DNA of 64,000 nucleotides from PXAP01 sp964421595. Its GTDB lineage: Bacteria > Bacteroidota > Bacteroidia > Bacteroidales > PUMT01. The position numbers and the translations under genes are program-made. Positions 8,764 through 18,489 of this stretch are shown piece by piece (the stretch's first letter is position 1; the number at the start of each line of letters is the position of its first letter). Under the pieces are notes generated by a model. It was not told the DNA's origin. It ran no database searches and saw only the letters and a list, made by a program, of their open reading frames with translations. Location of the stretch: positions 113,457 through 177,456 of the forward strand of contig CAYQXY010000003.1 in NCBI GenBank assembly GCA_964421595.1, written 5' to 3'.

Positions 8764-10233
8764 TTACTCCAGGTTGTTTTTGTATAAACCCTTCACCCGG
8801 TTGTTACCGGATGAGGAAATTCCCGCAATTGAAATAAATGTAACCGCCGAAGCCGATATCCCGAAAATATTGGGATCAAGTCCGAGTGGCAGAGCAATGC
8901 CGGTGACAGTAAGAAACAGAGTTGTTCCACCACCTGTAAGCATGGCCCAGAAAGCTGCAGCAGGAGACCTCCTTTTCAGGTAAAATGCTCCTATGACGGG
9001 CACCAGAAGCCCTGAAACCATGAATGCATAAGAATAGAGCATGAGCTCAAGCACATTCTCCATAGTGGAAGCCAGAACCAAAGCCAGCACCCCGACAACC
9101 AGGGTCAGCACTTGTGAGATCCTGAGCATTTTTTTCTGATCACCTTCTATCCTGAAAAATTTGGAAAGAATATCAGTCAGCAAATTCCCGGAAGCTGCCA
9201 TCATGCAACTGTCGGCCGTTGACATTATTGCCGAAAAATATGCAGACATCATTAGTCCCATCAATCCAACCGGCAGAATGGTACGCAATAATAGTGGTAG
9301 CCCCATTTCCGGATCAAGGCTCCCGCCTGCCATATAGCCCAGATATTCGAACATTCCATTCTCAAAGGCAACACGCGAAAAGAGACCGAGTACTACTCCC
9401 ATCATTGCCATTACCGGCCATTCAAATATACCGGCAAAAAACCATGCTCTTTTGGCTTCCCTAACACCCCGGGTTGAATAGATTCTCTGGTAAAGAGTCA
9501 TGCCTACAAACCATATTGGTATTATAGTAACCATCCAGTTTACAATTGTCTGCCAGGCAACATTCCTGAAGGACAGGAATTCCGGGCCCAGGGTCTCCCT
9601 GATGGCATCCATGCCGCCAATTGAAACATAGCCAATAGGTATTCCTATAAAAACCAATCCACCCATCAATATTATCCACTGAAATGTATCGGTATAAATA
9701 ACCGCCTTTATACCACCCATTACCGTGTAGATTATAGCAATCACACCCATTACAATAAGGGCGGTATTCATATCAAGATTTATAAATGTAGCCGATGCAA
9801 GTTTTGCCCCGGCAAGGATCTGGGAACTGGTAAAACCCAGGTAGCCAATTCCTGAGATAATGCCTGCCATCATAGCCACCCGGGGATTATAAAAATGTTC
9901 AAACAGCTGGGGAAAGGTAAATAACTTAAGCTCTTTGGCTACAGGATGAACACGAGGTATAAGGATGACTGCACTGAGCCATGCACCAATGAGTCCGGTA
10001 AATAGCATCCATGATCCGGCAAGCCCCATTATAAAGCCAAGTCCGCCAAGTCCTATGGAAAACCCCCCTCCTACATCAGTTGCGACAACTGACAGTCCCA
10101 CATGGAAACTCCCCATCTTTCTCCCTCCTACATAGTAGTCGTCAGCATCCTTGTTTTTCCGTAAAAACCAGTAACCGATTCCAAGAACCAAAACCATATA
10201 AAGAGCGAAGACTAACAGGTCAAACCAATGCAT
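8764..10233 (-). CDS. sodium:solute symporter (SSS family)
   Basis: The 489-residue product is an integral inner-membrane protein with about 13 hydrophobic helices and the start, loops and length of the SSS family (PutP/SGLT fold). Near the N terminus it has the typical DYYVGGRKMG and the helix with SVVATDVGGG, which line the sodium and substrate site in characterised relatives. The family couples sodium entry to uptake of sugars, amino acids, or other organic solutes; the substrate cannot be read off. A very good promoter lies 31 bases before the start. The gene stands alone between the convergent M16 pair and, upstream, the ABC genes on the same strand. Confidence 0.93.
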   Translation of the reverse strand: MHWFDLLVFALYMVLVLGIGYWFLRKNKDADDYYVGGRKMGSFHVGLSVVATDVGGGFSIGLGGLGFIMGLAGSWMLFTGLIGAWLSAVILIPRVHPVAKELKLFTFPQLFEHFYNPRVAMMAGIISGIGYLGFTSSQILAGAKLASATFINLDMNTALIVMGVIAIIYTVMGGIKAVIYTDTFQWIILMGGLVFIGIPIGYVSIGGMDAIRETLGPEFLSFRNVAWQTIVNWMVTIIPIWFVGMTLYQRIYSTRGVREAKRAWFFAGIFEWPVMAMMGVVLGLFSRVAFENGMFEYLGYMAGGSLDPEMGLPLLLRTILPVGLMGLMMSAYFSAIMSTADSCMMAASGNLLTDILSKFFRIEGDQKKMLRISQVLTLVVGVLALVLASTMENVLELMLYSYAFMVSGLLVPVIGAFYLKRRSPAAAFWAMLTGGGTTLFLTVTGIALPLGLDPNIFGISASAVTFISIAGISSSGNNRVKGLYKNNLE

Positions 10234-10263
10234 ATTACAGATATTTCAGGGTATGTATTGGCT

Positions 10264-10294
10264 CAAATGTATAAAAACAGACTCAGGAAACAAA
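10264..10294 (-). promoter_or_regulatory. Bacteroidota promoter of the symporter gene
   Basis: Read on the minus strand, TTTG (10294-10291), 19 bases, then TACATTTG (10271-10264). Both boxes and the spacing fit the Bacteroidota consensus exactly. The start codon lies 30 bases downstream. Confidence 0.8.
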
Positions 10295-10504
10295 GAACAA
10301 ATTTTCAGGACCGATCTTCCAGACCGGCAGAATATTAATTATTCCCTTCCTGACAGCATTATCTTTTAAGGATTGCAGCCCGAAAGGGTGAGTTTACAAA
10401 TATTGACAGACGTTATATTGACCTGTGAATAATCCGGTCTATGAACCGTGATCAAAAAGTAACTGTGATACTGAAAACTGTCAGGGAAATAACATACAGA
10501 AATA

Positions 10505-11332
10505 TTACAGGTTTCTGTTCTTTAGAATATAAGCAATGACTCCCAGAAATACAATTGTATATCCCATTGCAACAATTATCTGCAGGTATACCGGAAGCCC
10601 CTGGGCAATTATCCCCATCTCACTTAAAGAGAGTGCATTTCCGCCATCCATTGTTTCGAAGGAATTTTCAGATGAAATGCTTAGAAATTCAGGCATCGGA
10701 GTCAGTCCGCTAACAGCTTTCATCGGGAAAAAGGGACGGAAAGCAGAATCAAAAAAGGTACGGATAATTGGTTCAACCGGGAACCGGATTAAAATAAATA
10801 TTATTATTGACAAAGCAGTGCTTCTTAAAAACATAACAAGCATAAGTCCGATAACCATATAGGCCAGGGTCTGGAGGAAGAATATGAAGAGCTTATCAAT
10901 ATTGGTAAAAAAATGCGAGGTGTTCATGCCTGCCGAGAAAATCAGTCCATAGATAACTGCGGTAATGAACACCAGCAAAAAGCTGTAAATTGCAATCAGA
11001 AAAACAACAGCCAGTTTGCCCTTTAGCAGATCAAGCCGGCTAAGGCCGTCAATCACATGCTGACGGAAAGTTCTGTATGTAAATTCATTCCCGGTTATCA
11101 TGATTATCAGAATGGCAAGCAGGAGGTTAAACCAGCTTGCAACCCAGGCAAAATAACTCCAGATATGAGGGAACCGGAAAAGATTTGCCGTATCGAACCC
11201 CGGAACAGTGATGTCAATTTTTGATGTTACAAAAATTACAAGAGAAAAAAGTGCCAGGTGCAGTCCAAGAATTACCTTGAAGGAAGTGTAGTTAAGTAAC
11301 TTCGTAAGTTCAATTGAAAGTAATTTACTCAT
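10505..11332 (-). CDS. ABC-2 type transporter permease
   Basis: The 275-residue product has six hydrophobic helices and the order typical of ABC-2 permeases (a helix after a short cytoplasmic start MSKLLSIELTKLLNYTSFK, then a large loop, then helices 2-6). It lies 36 bases downstream of an ABC ATPase gene on the same strand and is surely its membrane partner. Such pairs of the NatAB/BcrAB kind export ions, peptides or lipids, or act on antibiotics; nothing in the sequence decides which. It has no other recognisable domain. Confidence 0.88.
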   Translation of the reverse strand: MSKLLSIELTKLLNYTSFKVILGLHLALFSLVIFVTSKIDITVPGFDTANLFRFPHIWSYFAWVASWFNLLLAILIIMITGNEFTYRTFRQHVIDGLSRLDLLKGKLAVVFLIAIYSFLLVFITAVIYGLIFSAGMNTSHFFTNIDKLFIFFLQTLAYMVIGLMLVMFLRSTALSIIIFILIRFPVEPIIRTFFDSAFRPFFPMKAVSGLTPMPEFLSISSENSFETMDGGNALSLSEMGIIAQGLPVYLQIIVAMGYTIVFLGVIAYILKNRNL

Positions 11333-11368
11333 TGAATATATTATTTAGATGTTAAATCGCAGATTTAA

Positions 11369-12259
11369 TTATTTGACCAGTTCAAGAAATTGTGATTCCA
11401 GGCTTTTTTTGACCGGATCAATTCTATCGAGAACTACACCGTGTTCGAATGCAAATTTATTCAATTCAGCCGAGGTAACTGAAGTATTGCAACTGATATA
11501 CAGGTCATTTCCTTTTCTTTCAATTGTTTTTACCATACCTGAGCGGACAAGAGGTTCTTCAAGCAGGCCTATATCGGGTGATGAGATCAGGAAAACATGC
11601 TCCGACCCCAGCAGTTCGCTGACTTTTCCGGAGGCCAGAAGCTCACCATCCTTTAAAACGGCAGCATGTGTGCACACCTTCTCCACTTCGGCAAGGATAT
11701 GACTGGCCAGAATAACTGTTTTCCCTTTTCCGGCCTCCGTCTGAATAATCTCCCTCACCTCGGCTATACCCTCCGGATCAAGGCCATTGGTGGGTTCATC
11801 AAGCACCATTACATCGGGATCGCCAAGAAGTACTGATGCAATGGCAAGCCGCTGCTTCATGCCGAGTGAAAGTGTATTATATGAAGAGTACTTTCGCTGG
11901 AATAATTTAGTAATTTTCAGAACCCTGTCGATATCGTCAACCGGAACCTCCTTTATTTGCGCAACGATTTTCAGGTTATTGAACAGGCTTAGATAAGGGT
12001 AAAAATTGGGAACTTCAATAAGGCTTCCAACCTTCTTTTTCCAGCTGTGGTCACTACCGGAATTACCAAACCATGTGAACGACCCTGACTGGTGCTTTAT
12101 AATACCCATTATTACTGAGAGTGTGGTTGTTTTACCGCTTCCATTGGGACCAAGTATCCCGAATACCTGCCCCTGCTCCACCTCGAGGTTAAGTTTATTT
12201 ACAGCCTTTATTTTCCCATAGTGTTTAGAAAGCTGATGAATTTCAAGAATCTTTTGCAT
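11369..12259 (-). CDS. ABC transporter ATP-binding protein
   Basis: The 296-residue protein has Walker A GPNGSGKTT (about residues 38-46), the signature LSLGMKQR (about 133-140), Walker B VMVLDEP, and an H-loop histidine in ILASHILAEV, so it is a complete cytoplasmic ABC ATPase. The signature LSLGM and the C-terminal extension of about 80 residues are typical of the subfamily that drives ABC-2 exporters (CcmA/NatA/BcrA-like). It is the first gene of a two-gene operon with the permease at 10505-11332. A -7-like box lies about 41 bases before the start. Confidence 0.94.
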   Translation of the reverse strand: MQKILEIHQLSKHYGKIKAVNKLNLEVEQGQVFGILGPNGSGKTTTLSVIMGIIKHQSGSFTWFGNSGSDHSWKKKVGSLIEVPNFYPYLSLFNNLKIVAQIKEVPVDDIDRVLKITKLFQRKYSSYNTLSLGMKQRLAIASVLLGDPDVMVLDEPTNGLDPEGIAEVREIIQTEAGKGKTVILASHILAEVEKVCTHAAVLKDGELLASGKVSELLGSEHVFLISSPDIGLLEEPLVRSGMVKTIERKGNDLYISCNTSVTSAELNKFAFEHGVVLDRIDPVKKSLESQFLELVK

Positions 12260-12299
12260 AGCCGAAATTGTATTTTAAATACTATAGACGATTTACATG

Positions 12300-12307
12300 C
12301 AAAAGTA
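12300..12307 (-). promoter_or_regulatory. candidate -7 box of the ABC operon
   Basis: TACTTTTG on the minus strand fits TAnnTTTG. No TTTG stands at the usual distance upstream; a TTG occurs at a spacing of about 15. The leader would be roughly 35 bases. Confidence 0.45.
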
Positions 12308-12420
12308 TTACAAGAACGGGAACAATCAGCAGGAAAAATTAATTAAGTATCAGGATTTTTTTGCAAAGGGAAGCTAAAACCGTAAGAAGAGGAAGGCAAT
12401 CAGAAGGGCAACCCGTTTTA

Positions 12421-12462
12421 AAAGAAAAATCGCAGACCTCTGTCAAACAGGAAGTCTGCGAT
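12421..12462 (-). terminator. terminator of recQ
   Basis: ATCGCAGAC (12429-12437) pairs with GTCTGCGAT (12454-12462), with further inner pairing. On the minus strand the hairpin is followed by TTTTTCTTTT. It begins 28 bases after the recQ stop codon. Confidence 0.85.
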
Positions 12463-12490
12463 ACTATATGTAAGAAAATCTTATCTCCCT

Positions 12491-14692
12491 TTAGTTTCCC
12501 AATTCAGAAAGGAATTTAATCCGCATAAGCCTTATGTCCTCCTCCGAATAATCTTCCTCGCCAAGTTCAGCCAGGGCGGCTTCTATTGACTCAGATTCAG
12601 CATCTTCGCGGAAATAATCGAAGACTTCAGCCTGTCTCTCTTCGTCAATCATATTATTAATGTAATAGTCAATATTGAGTTTTGTCCCGGAATTTACGAT
12701 GGCTTCTATTTCAGTTAAAAGTTCGCTCATGTCCAGATTCTTTGAATTTGCAATATCGTCGAGATTCATCTTTCTGTCTATTGCCTGAATGATGGAAACC
12801 TTGACTCCCGATTTGTTGACAACCGACTTAACAACCATATCCTGAGGCCTGATAATCTCTTTTTCCTCGACGTAGGATTTTATCAGTTCGACGAATTCCT
12901 TTCCGTACCTTTTGGCCTTGCCTGTTCCAACACCCACAATATTCTGCATTTCATCAAGGGTAACCGGATATTGAAGTGCCATATCTTCGAGGGAGGGATC
13001 CTGGAAAATCACAAATGGCGGCAGCCCTTGTTTTTTGGAAACATCCTTTCGCAGATCTTTCAAAATATGGAGCAATTCAAGATCAACTGTGCTTGACCCT
13101 CCGCCTGAAGAGCTACCAGCCTCTTCCTGATCATCCTCATCAAATTCCTGGTCTCTTATAAGCATAAATGTTTTTGGATTCGCCATAAATGCATGACCCT
13201 CCTGACTGACACGCAATAGCCCGTAATTTTCAATTTCCTTGATAAGCATCCGTGCTATCATTGCCTGGCGGATCACTGCCAGCCAGAATTTTACCGGATG
13301 GTCACTCCCCTCGCCGAAAAGCGGTAGTTCATGATGCTTGTATGTCTGGATCGATTGTGTTACTTTACCTGTTATTATCTCTGCAATATGTTCAGCCTTG
13401 AATTTTTCCTTCACAGCCACAACAGTTTTAAGCACGAGATTGATCTCTTCCTGCCCGTCAAACTGCGTTTTGGGATTCATGCAGTTATCACAGGTTTCGC
13501 AATTCTCTTCAGGGTATTCTTCGCCAAAATAATGAAGGAGATGTTTTCTGCGACAAACAGAAGTCTCTGCATACGATACTGTTTCAAGCAACAACTGTTT
13601 TCCGATTTCCTGTTCTGCAATATGCTTGTTCTGCATAAACTTTTCCAGTTTCTGGATATCCTTGTACCTGTAAAAGGTTATGCATTTCCCTTCGCCACCG
13701 TCTCTGCCCGCCCTTCCGGTTTCCTGGTAATATCCCTCCAGACTTTTAGGAATATCGTAATGGATGACAAACCGGACATCAGGTTTATCGATCCCCATGC
13801 CAAAGGCAATTGTGGCAACTATCACATCGGCATCTTCCATAAGAAAACTATCCTGGTTGGCCGACCGGGAAGCAGAATCCATACCGGCATGGTAAGGTAA
13901 TGCCTTGATGCCATTAATCATAAGGGTTTGCGCAAGTTCCTCGACCTTTTTACGGCTAAGGCAATATATGATTCCCGATTTTCCGGCATTGTTCTTTATA
14001 AACTTGATAATTTCCTTGGTAGCATGTACCTTGGGCCTTATCTCGTAATAAAGATTAGGTCTGTTAAAGGATGATTTGAATACAGAGGCATCTAGCATTC
14101 CAAGATTTTTCTGTATATCATGCTGAACCTTTGGAGTTGCAGTGGCAGTTAGTGCAATAATCGGAGCCTCACCGACTTCATTAATAATTGCCCTTATCCT
14201 CCGGTACTCCGGCCGGAAATCATGCCCCCATTCTGAAATACAGTGCGCCTCATCAATTGCGTAGAACGAAACTTTAACCTGCCTCAGGAACTTTACATTT
14301 TCATCCTTTGTCAACGACTCCGGAGCAACATAAAGCATTTTTGTCTTACCAGACAGCAGGTCTTCCTTAACTTTCATGATTGCCGCCTTAGTAAGGGATG
14401 AATTCATAAAGTGTGCAACACCGTCTTCAGAACTGAAGGCTCTTATTGCATCTACCTGATTCTTCATCAATGCTATTAGCGGAGATATTATAATTGCAGT
14501 ACCCTCAAGCAACATTGCGGGCAACTGGTAACAAAGTGACTTGCCGCCCCCGGTTGGCATTAGAACAAAAGTATCTTTTCCGTTTATGACGTTCTCAATA
14601 ATATCCTCCTGATTACCTTTAAAGCTGGTAAATCCAAAATTGGCCTTTAGGTTCTCCGATAAAGACAACTGAGATTTAGTTTCCTTATACAT
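12491..14692 (-). CDS. recQ: ATP-dependent DNA helicase RecQ
   Basis: The 733-residue protein unwinds DNA in a 3'-5' direction during recombination and fork repair. The N-terminal helicase core has motif I TGGGKS (47-52) and the DEAH box (147-150) followed by the RecQ aromatic-rich loop CISEWGHDFR. The zinc-binding region (C..KHLLHYFGE...C..C..C, about 377-401) and winged-helix RQC follow, and an HRDC domain lies at about 535-615. A tail of about 120 residues extends beyond HRDC, as is usual in Bacteroidota RecQ proteins. Divergent from the kdsD gene, with a 396-base gap between them. Confidence 0.97.
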   Translation of the reverse strand: MYKETKSQLSLSENLKANFGFTSFKGNQEDIIENVINGKDTFVLMPTGGGKSLCYQLPAMLLEGTAIIISPLIALMKNQVDAIRAFSSEDGVAHFMNSSLTKAAIMKVKEDLLSGKTKMLYVAPESLTKDENVKFLRQVKVSFYAIDEAHCISEWGHDFRPEYRRIRAIINEVGEAPIIALTATATPKVQHDIQKNLGMLDASVFKSSFNRPNLYYEIRPKVHATKEIIKFIKNNAGKSGIIYCLSRKKVEELAQTLMINGIKALPYHAGMDSASRSANQDSFLMEDADVIVATIAFGMGIDKPDVRFVIHYDIPKSLEGYYQETGRAGRDGGEGKCITFYRYKDIQKLEKFMQNKHIAEQEIGKQLLLETVSYAETSVCRRKHLLHYFGEEYPEENCETCDNCMNPKTQFDGQEEINLVLKTVVAVKEKFKAEHIAEIITGKVTQSIQTYKHHELPLFGEGSDHPVKFWLAVIRQAMIARMLIKEIENYGLLRVSQEGHAFMANPKTFMLIRDQEFDEDDQEEAGSSSGGGSSTVDLELLHILKDLRKDVSKKQGLPPFVIFQDPSLEDMALQYPVTLDEMQNIVGVGTGKAKRYGKEFVELIKSYVEEKEIIRPQDMVVKSVVNKSGVKVSIIQAIDRKMNLDDIANSKNLDMSELLTEIEAIVNSGTKLNIDYYINNMIDEERQAEVFDYFREDAESESIEAALAELGEEDYSEEDIRLMRIKFLSELGN

Positions 14693-15088
14693 ATTATATT
14701 AAATAAAATTTCGCTCTCATAACAAAAACTATGCTAAAGTAGTTTGCTTACAAATATATTACATTAAATAACTTTTCTAAATGATTAATTATAAAAATTA
14801 CCTTATAAACATATTTTTATAATATTATATTTTAATGCAGGTATAAAAAGGTAATTTAAAATTGCTATTTTTTTTGATCTATAAAAGGATAACTTTGCAT
14901 TTCTAATTTAAGATTTTATTCTAATAAAATACAACTTATTTAAATTTTTTAACATTATAAATAAGCAGATTATCAAACACTAGTGATATATTGCTGTTTC
15001 AAAGCAAGTTAAAAGGGGGCTCAGTTCAATACAATATCAGTGTGTCAAAAAATATCATTTTTGATAAACCCGGTTTCATTTTCATAAT
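14693..15088. other. A/T-rich divergent intergenic region
   Basis: This gap separates recQ (minus) and kdsD (plus). It is very A/T rich in its left 250 bases. A TAACTTTG box at 14890-14897 on the plus strand fits the -7 consensus and could serve kdsD with a leader of about 185 bases, but no good -33 box stands at the right distance. No ORF seen. Confidence 0.45.
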
Positions 15089-16057
15089 ATGCTTTCTACA
15101 GATGAAATAAAAAAAATAGGCAGGCTGACTGTTTCAACTGAAGCAGCTGCTGTCAGCAACCTTGTCGAAAGTATTGACGATGATTTTGCTGCAGTAGTTT
15201 CACTGATTCTCAATACGAAAGGACGGCTTGTTATTACCGGTATAGGCAAAAGTGCAATTATAGGTACTAAAATAGTTGCTACACTTAATTCCACAGGCAC
15301 CCCCGCAATATTTATGCATGCAGCCGATGCGATACATGGAGACCTTGGTATAATTCAGGAAAATGATATTGTATTATGCATATCGAAAAGCGGAAATTCA
15401 CCGGAAATAAAATTGCTTGTGCCGCTTATAAGAGGACTGGGCAATAAAATAATCGCTATGGTCGCCAACAGGGAGTCATTTCTTGCACAAAAATCGGATA
15501 ATATAATTTATACTCCTGTAGAAAAAGAGGCTTGTCCCAACAATCTGGCACCCACATCCAGCACAACGGTTCAGCTTGTAGCAGGCGACGCCCTTGCAGT
15601 TTGCCTGCTGGAGAGCAGAGGATTTAGCGGGAAGGACTATGCGAAATTTCATCCCGGAGGATCTCTCGGGAAGAAACTCTACATGAGAGTGTCTGATTTC
15701 TTTATGGAAAATAAAATACCCAAAGTTGAAATAAACGACACGATTTCCCGTACCATTGTTGAGATTTCATCAAAGAGACTGGGTGCGACTGCCGTTCTGG
15801 ATAAAAACGGCGATCTTGCCGGCATTATAACCGATGGTGACCTCAGGAGGATGCTTGAAGGCAACAGGGATATTAATACATTGCAGGCTGGCGATATTAT
15901 GACAATAAACCCCCAATCAATTGAGATAGACTCCCTGGCAATTGATGCATTCGACAAGATGAAGCAATGTAATATTACACAATTACTTATATTGAAAGAC
16001 GGACGATATGCAGGCATTATACATCTGCATGATATATTAAAGGAGGGTGTTGTTTAA
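15089..16057 (+). CDS. kdsD: arabinose-5-phosphate isomerase (KdsD/KpsF family)
   Basis: The 322-residue product converts ribulose 5-phosphate to arabinose 5-phosphate, the first step to the Kdo sugar of LPS. A SIS domain (about residues 40-175) with GIGKSAIIGTKIVATLNSTG and the CISKSGNSPE loop is followed by two CBS domains (about 205-320), the KdsD/KpsF/GutQ order. The HPGGSLGK motif before the CBS pair is also typical. The gene starts an apparent operon with tatC (20 bases on) and lptB (43 bases after that), which fits a role in LPS synthesis and transport. Family certain; KdsD against the paralogue GutQ is decided by context only. Confidence 0.93.
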   Translation: MLSTDEIKKIGRLTVSTEAAAVSNLVESIDDDFAAVVSLILNTKGRLVITGIGKSAIIGTKIVATLNSTGTPAIFMHAADAIHGDLGIIQENDIVLCISKSGNSPEIKLLVPLIRGLGNKIIAMVANRESFLAQKSDNIIYTPVEKEACPNNLAPTSSTTVQLVAGDALAVCLLESRGFSGKDYAKFHPGGSLGKKLYMRVSDFFMENKIPKVEINDTISRTIVEISSKRLGATAVLDKNGDLAGIITDGDLRRMLEGNRDINTLQAGDIMTINPQSIEIDSLAIDAFDKMKQCNITQLLILKDGRYAGIIHLHDILKEGVV

Positions 16058-16077
16058 AATAAAATTTTCACTGCATT

Positions 16078-16899
16078 ATGGCAAATAAAACAATGAATGA
16101 GATGTCTTTTCTTGAGCATCTCGAAGCTTTAAGATGGCATCTGGTAAGATCAATAATGGCAATTGTGGTTTTCGCCATTGCTGCTTTTATATTTAAAGAT
16201 TTTATCTTCAGCAATATAATAATTGCTCCAAAAACTCCCGAGTTCTTCACAAACCGCAGCCTTTGCGCTTTGGGAAATATGATAGGGATCCAGGCACTAT
16301 GCATAAATTCTGAGCCTTTTCAGCTTATCAACATTAATATGGCAGGCCAGTTTACAACCCACATAATGGTATCACTGATCATCGGGTTGATGCTGGCATT
16401 TCCATATCTGATCTTTGAAATATGGCGTTTCATTGGGCCGGCACTTTACGAAAAGGAACAACAGTATGCTAGGGGTGCGGTTTTTTATATTTCATTACTC
16501 TTTATTCTTGGCGTGCTTTTTGCTTACTATGTCATAATCCCGCTTTCAGTTAATTTTCTGGGGAGTTATCAGGTTAGCCAGGAAGTCATGAATCAGATCA
16601 ATCTTATGTCATATATTTCAACCGTTAGCTCAATAGCACTTGCAGCAGGTGTACTCTTTGAACTGCCGGTTCTTATATATTTTCTGACTAAAACGGGTCT
16701 TATCACACCTGAATTCCTTATAAAATACAGGAAGCATTCACTGGTGATTGTTCTTGCTCTTTCAGCAATCATAACGCCCCCCGATGTATTCAGCCAGATA
16801 CTGGTTGCATTCCCGCTAATGTTTCTATATGAGGTCGGGATAAGGATTTCAAAACGTATAATAAGGAAAGAGCAACTTGCAACTCAACAGCGAGCCTGA
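16078..16899 (+). CDS. tatC: Sec-independent protein translocase subunit TatC
   Basis: The 273-residue inner-membrane protein has six hydrophobic helices and the N-terminal SFLEHLEALRWHLVRS motif, which in TatC binds the twin-arginine signal. The conserved FEIWRFIGPALYEKE loop after the second helix is also present. It forms the receptor part of the Tat pathway that exports folded proteins. No tatA or tatB lies in this window, so the other subunit is encoded elsewhere. Second gene of the kdsD-tatC-lptB group. Confidence 0.97.
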   Translation: MANKTMNEMSFLEHLEALRWHLVRSIMAIVVFAIAAFIFKDFIFSNIIIAPKTPEFFTNRSLCALGNMIGIQALCINSEPFQLININMAGQFTTHIMVSLIIGLMLAFPYLIFEIWRFIGPALYEKEQQYARGAVFYISLLFILGVLFAYYVIIPLSVNFLGSYQVSQEVMNQINLMSYISTVSSIALAAGVLFELPVLIYFLTKTGLITPEFLIKYRKHSLVIVLALSAIITPPDVFSQILVAFPLMFLYEVGIRISKRIIRKEQLATQQRA

Positions 16900-16942
16900 T
16901 TCTTAAGGCATTTATATCTATTAATGTTGTTACAGGTTTGAT

Positions 16943-17680
16943 ATGGAAAATAAAATAGTACTCAGGACAGAAAATCTTGTTAAAAGATACAGGAAAAGGA
17001 CTGTCGTAAATGAAGTTTCCATAGAAGTCGGACAGGGGGAAATTGTCGGATTGCTGGGCCCCAACGGTGCAGGAAAGACAACTTCATTTTATATGATAGT
17101 CGGTCTTATCACACCAAATGAGGGTTCGATCTACCTTGATGATATTGATATAACCGGTGAGCCTGTATATAAAAGGGCGCAAAGAGGCATTGGATATCTC
17201 GCACAGGAGGCCTCTGTTTTCCGTAAATTATCAGTAGAAGACAATATAACAGCCGTCCTGGAAATGTCTAAAATACCCCTGCAGGAACAAAAAGAGAGGA
17301 AAGAAATACTTCTCGAGGAATTTGGCTTGCAGCATATCCGAAAAAGTCTGGGAATACAGCTATCAGGAGGCGAGAGGCGTCGCACGGAAATTGCAAGATC
17401 GCTGGCACTTAAACCGAATTTTATCCTGCTTGATGAGCCCTTCGCAGGAGTCGATCCGATTGCTGTTGAGGATATTCAACAAATAGTGCGGCAGTTGAAG
17501 GAAAAGAATATCGGGATACTGATTACAGATCACAATGTGCATGAAACTCTTTCTATAACCGACAGGGCCTACCTGTTGTTTGAAGGAAAGATACTTAAAG
17601 CCGGTAATGCCGAAGAACTGGCTGAGGATGAACAGGTAAGGAAACTCTACCTTGGTGAAAAGTTCTCATTAAACCGCTGA
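16943..17680 (+). CDS. lptB: LPS export ABC transporter ATPase LptB
   Basis: The 245-residue protein is a lone ABC ATPase with Walker A GPNGAGKTT (about residues 38-46), signature LSGGERRR (about 140-147), Walker B FILLDEPFAGVDP and the H-loop region ITDHNVHETL. The LSGGERRR signature and the close fit in length (about 240) mark LptB, which powers extraction of LPS from the inner membrane with LptF and LptG. LptFG are not in the window. It is the last gene of the kdsD-tatC-lptB group and its 3' end overlaps the convergent next gene by 12 bases. Confidence 0.95.
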   Translation: MENKIVLRTENLVKRYRKRTVVNEVSIEVGQGEIVGLLGPNGAGKTTSFYMIVGLITPNEGSIYLDDIDITGEPVYKRAQRGIGYLAQEASVFRKLSVEDNITAVLEMSKIPLQEQKERKEILLEEFGLQHIRKSLGIQLSGGERRRTEIARSLALKPNFILLDEPFAGVDPIAVEDIQQIVRQLKEKNIGILITDHNVHETLSITDRAYLLFEGKILKAGNAEELAEDEQVRKLYLGEKFSLNR

Positions 17681-18112
17681 TTGAAAATTCTCGAATCCCC
17701 ATGATATCAGGCCAGCCAGCACCAGGGCATAAACAAGTATACTGATAAACGAGGCCCATAAAAAAGGACGTGTCTGCATTCCGAAAAATTTAACCGTTAC
17801 TGCCATTACCCAGACCCCAAGCCAGGGTGTAAGAAGCAGTGTTGTCCAGATGCCATTGCGTTCCATTCTCGCCCGGGTCTTTTCAGAAGTGAATTTTGTC
17901 AGCCACCTGTTTATTCCGGGGTAGCGGGTCAGTTTATCATACATTGCAGAGATGAGGATAGCCGGAAGATAATTTCCAGATACACTCCATACCACGACAG
18001 ACCAGACATCAAGTCCGAGTCCCAAACCTGCCGGTATGGCAACATATATTTCAGCGAGAGGAAAAAACCCAATAAACCATACAGAAGCAGCCTTTATAAA
18101 GTATTCAGTCAT
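17669..18112 (-). CDS. small membrane protein of the putative small multidrug export family
   Basis: The 147-residue product has four to five hydrophobic helices. The GFFPLAEIYVAIPAGLGLG start and the LTPWLGVWVMAVTVKFFGM segment resemble the DUF/PF06695 family annotated as putative small multidrug export protein; the export function is weakly founded, and a role in polyprenol or membrane-lipid traffic is equally open. It is convergent with lptB (12-base overlap of the 3' ends) and divergent from the tRNA gene. Confidence 0.75.
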   Translation of the reverse strand: MTEYFIKAASVWFIGFFPLAEIYVAIPAGLGLGLDVWSVVVWSVSGNYLPAILISAMYDKLTRYPGINRWLTKFTSEKTRARMERNGIWTTLLLTPWLGVWVMAVTVKFFGMQTRPFLWASFISILVYALVLAGLISWGFENFQSAV

Positions 18113-18210
18113 TAAATAATCAATTTTGAATGCAAAGGTACGGAAAAGGGACCGGTCTTTCCTCCGGCAATGAACAACTGTGATTTAACAATGTTTTTTG
18201 TATTTAATTA

Positions 18211-18239
18211 TTGTTTGTAAATATTTTTAAATATCTTTG
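18211..18239 (+). promoter_or_regulatory. promoter of tRNA-Leu
   Basis: TTG (18211-18213), 18 bases, TATCTTTG (18232-18239). Transcription would start about 7 bases before the mature tRNA. Confidence 0.7.
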
Positions 18240-18252
18240 CGCCTGAATTTTC

Positions 18253-18334
18253 GCGGATGTGGCGTAATTGGTAGCCGCGCCAGACTTAGGATCTGGTGCC
18301 GAGAGGCGTGGGGGTTCGAGTCCCTTCATCCGCA
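18253..18334 (+). tRNA. tRNA-Leu (anticodon UAG)
   Basis: A class II tRNA: acceptor stem GCGGATG/CATCCGC with discriminator A at 18334, anticodon stem CCAGA/TCTGG around loop CTTAGGA (anticodon TAG, reading CUA), a long variable arm with stem TGCC...GGCG, and a T loop GTTCGAG. The 3' CCA is not encoded in full (A-CC-T), so the CCA-adding enzyme must complete it. Confidence 0.97.
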
Positions 18335-18346
18335 CCTGACAAACAG

Positions 18347-18390
18347 AACCGCCAAACTACCGGCAAGCAGTGGGAGTTTGGCGGTTTTTT
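18347..18390 (+). terminator. terminator after tRNA-Leu
   Basis: AACCGCCAAAC (18347-18357) and GTTTGGCGGTT (18376-18386) are an 11-base-pair perfect stem followed by TTTT. It separates the tRNA from trigger factor. Confidence 0.9.
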
Positions 18391-18489
18391 ACCCGGATCA
18401 ATATCGGGTCTGACTGGCAGTGCAGCCAGAAAGTACAGAGGGTTCATATCAAGAACAACCACTACAATAACCATTAAAACTTTTCTTCA

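Noticed and set aside
13331..13900. plus-strand ORF of 189 codons within recQ
   Set aside because: It is antisense to the zinc and helicase regions of RecQ, which have all motifs.
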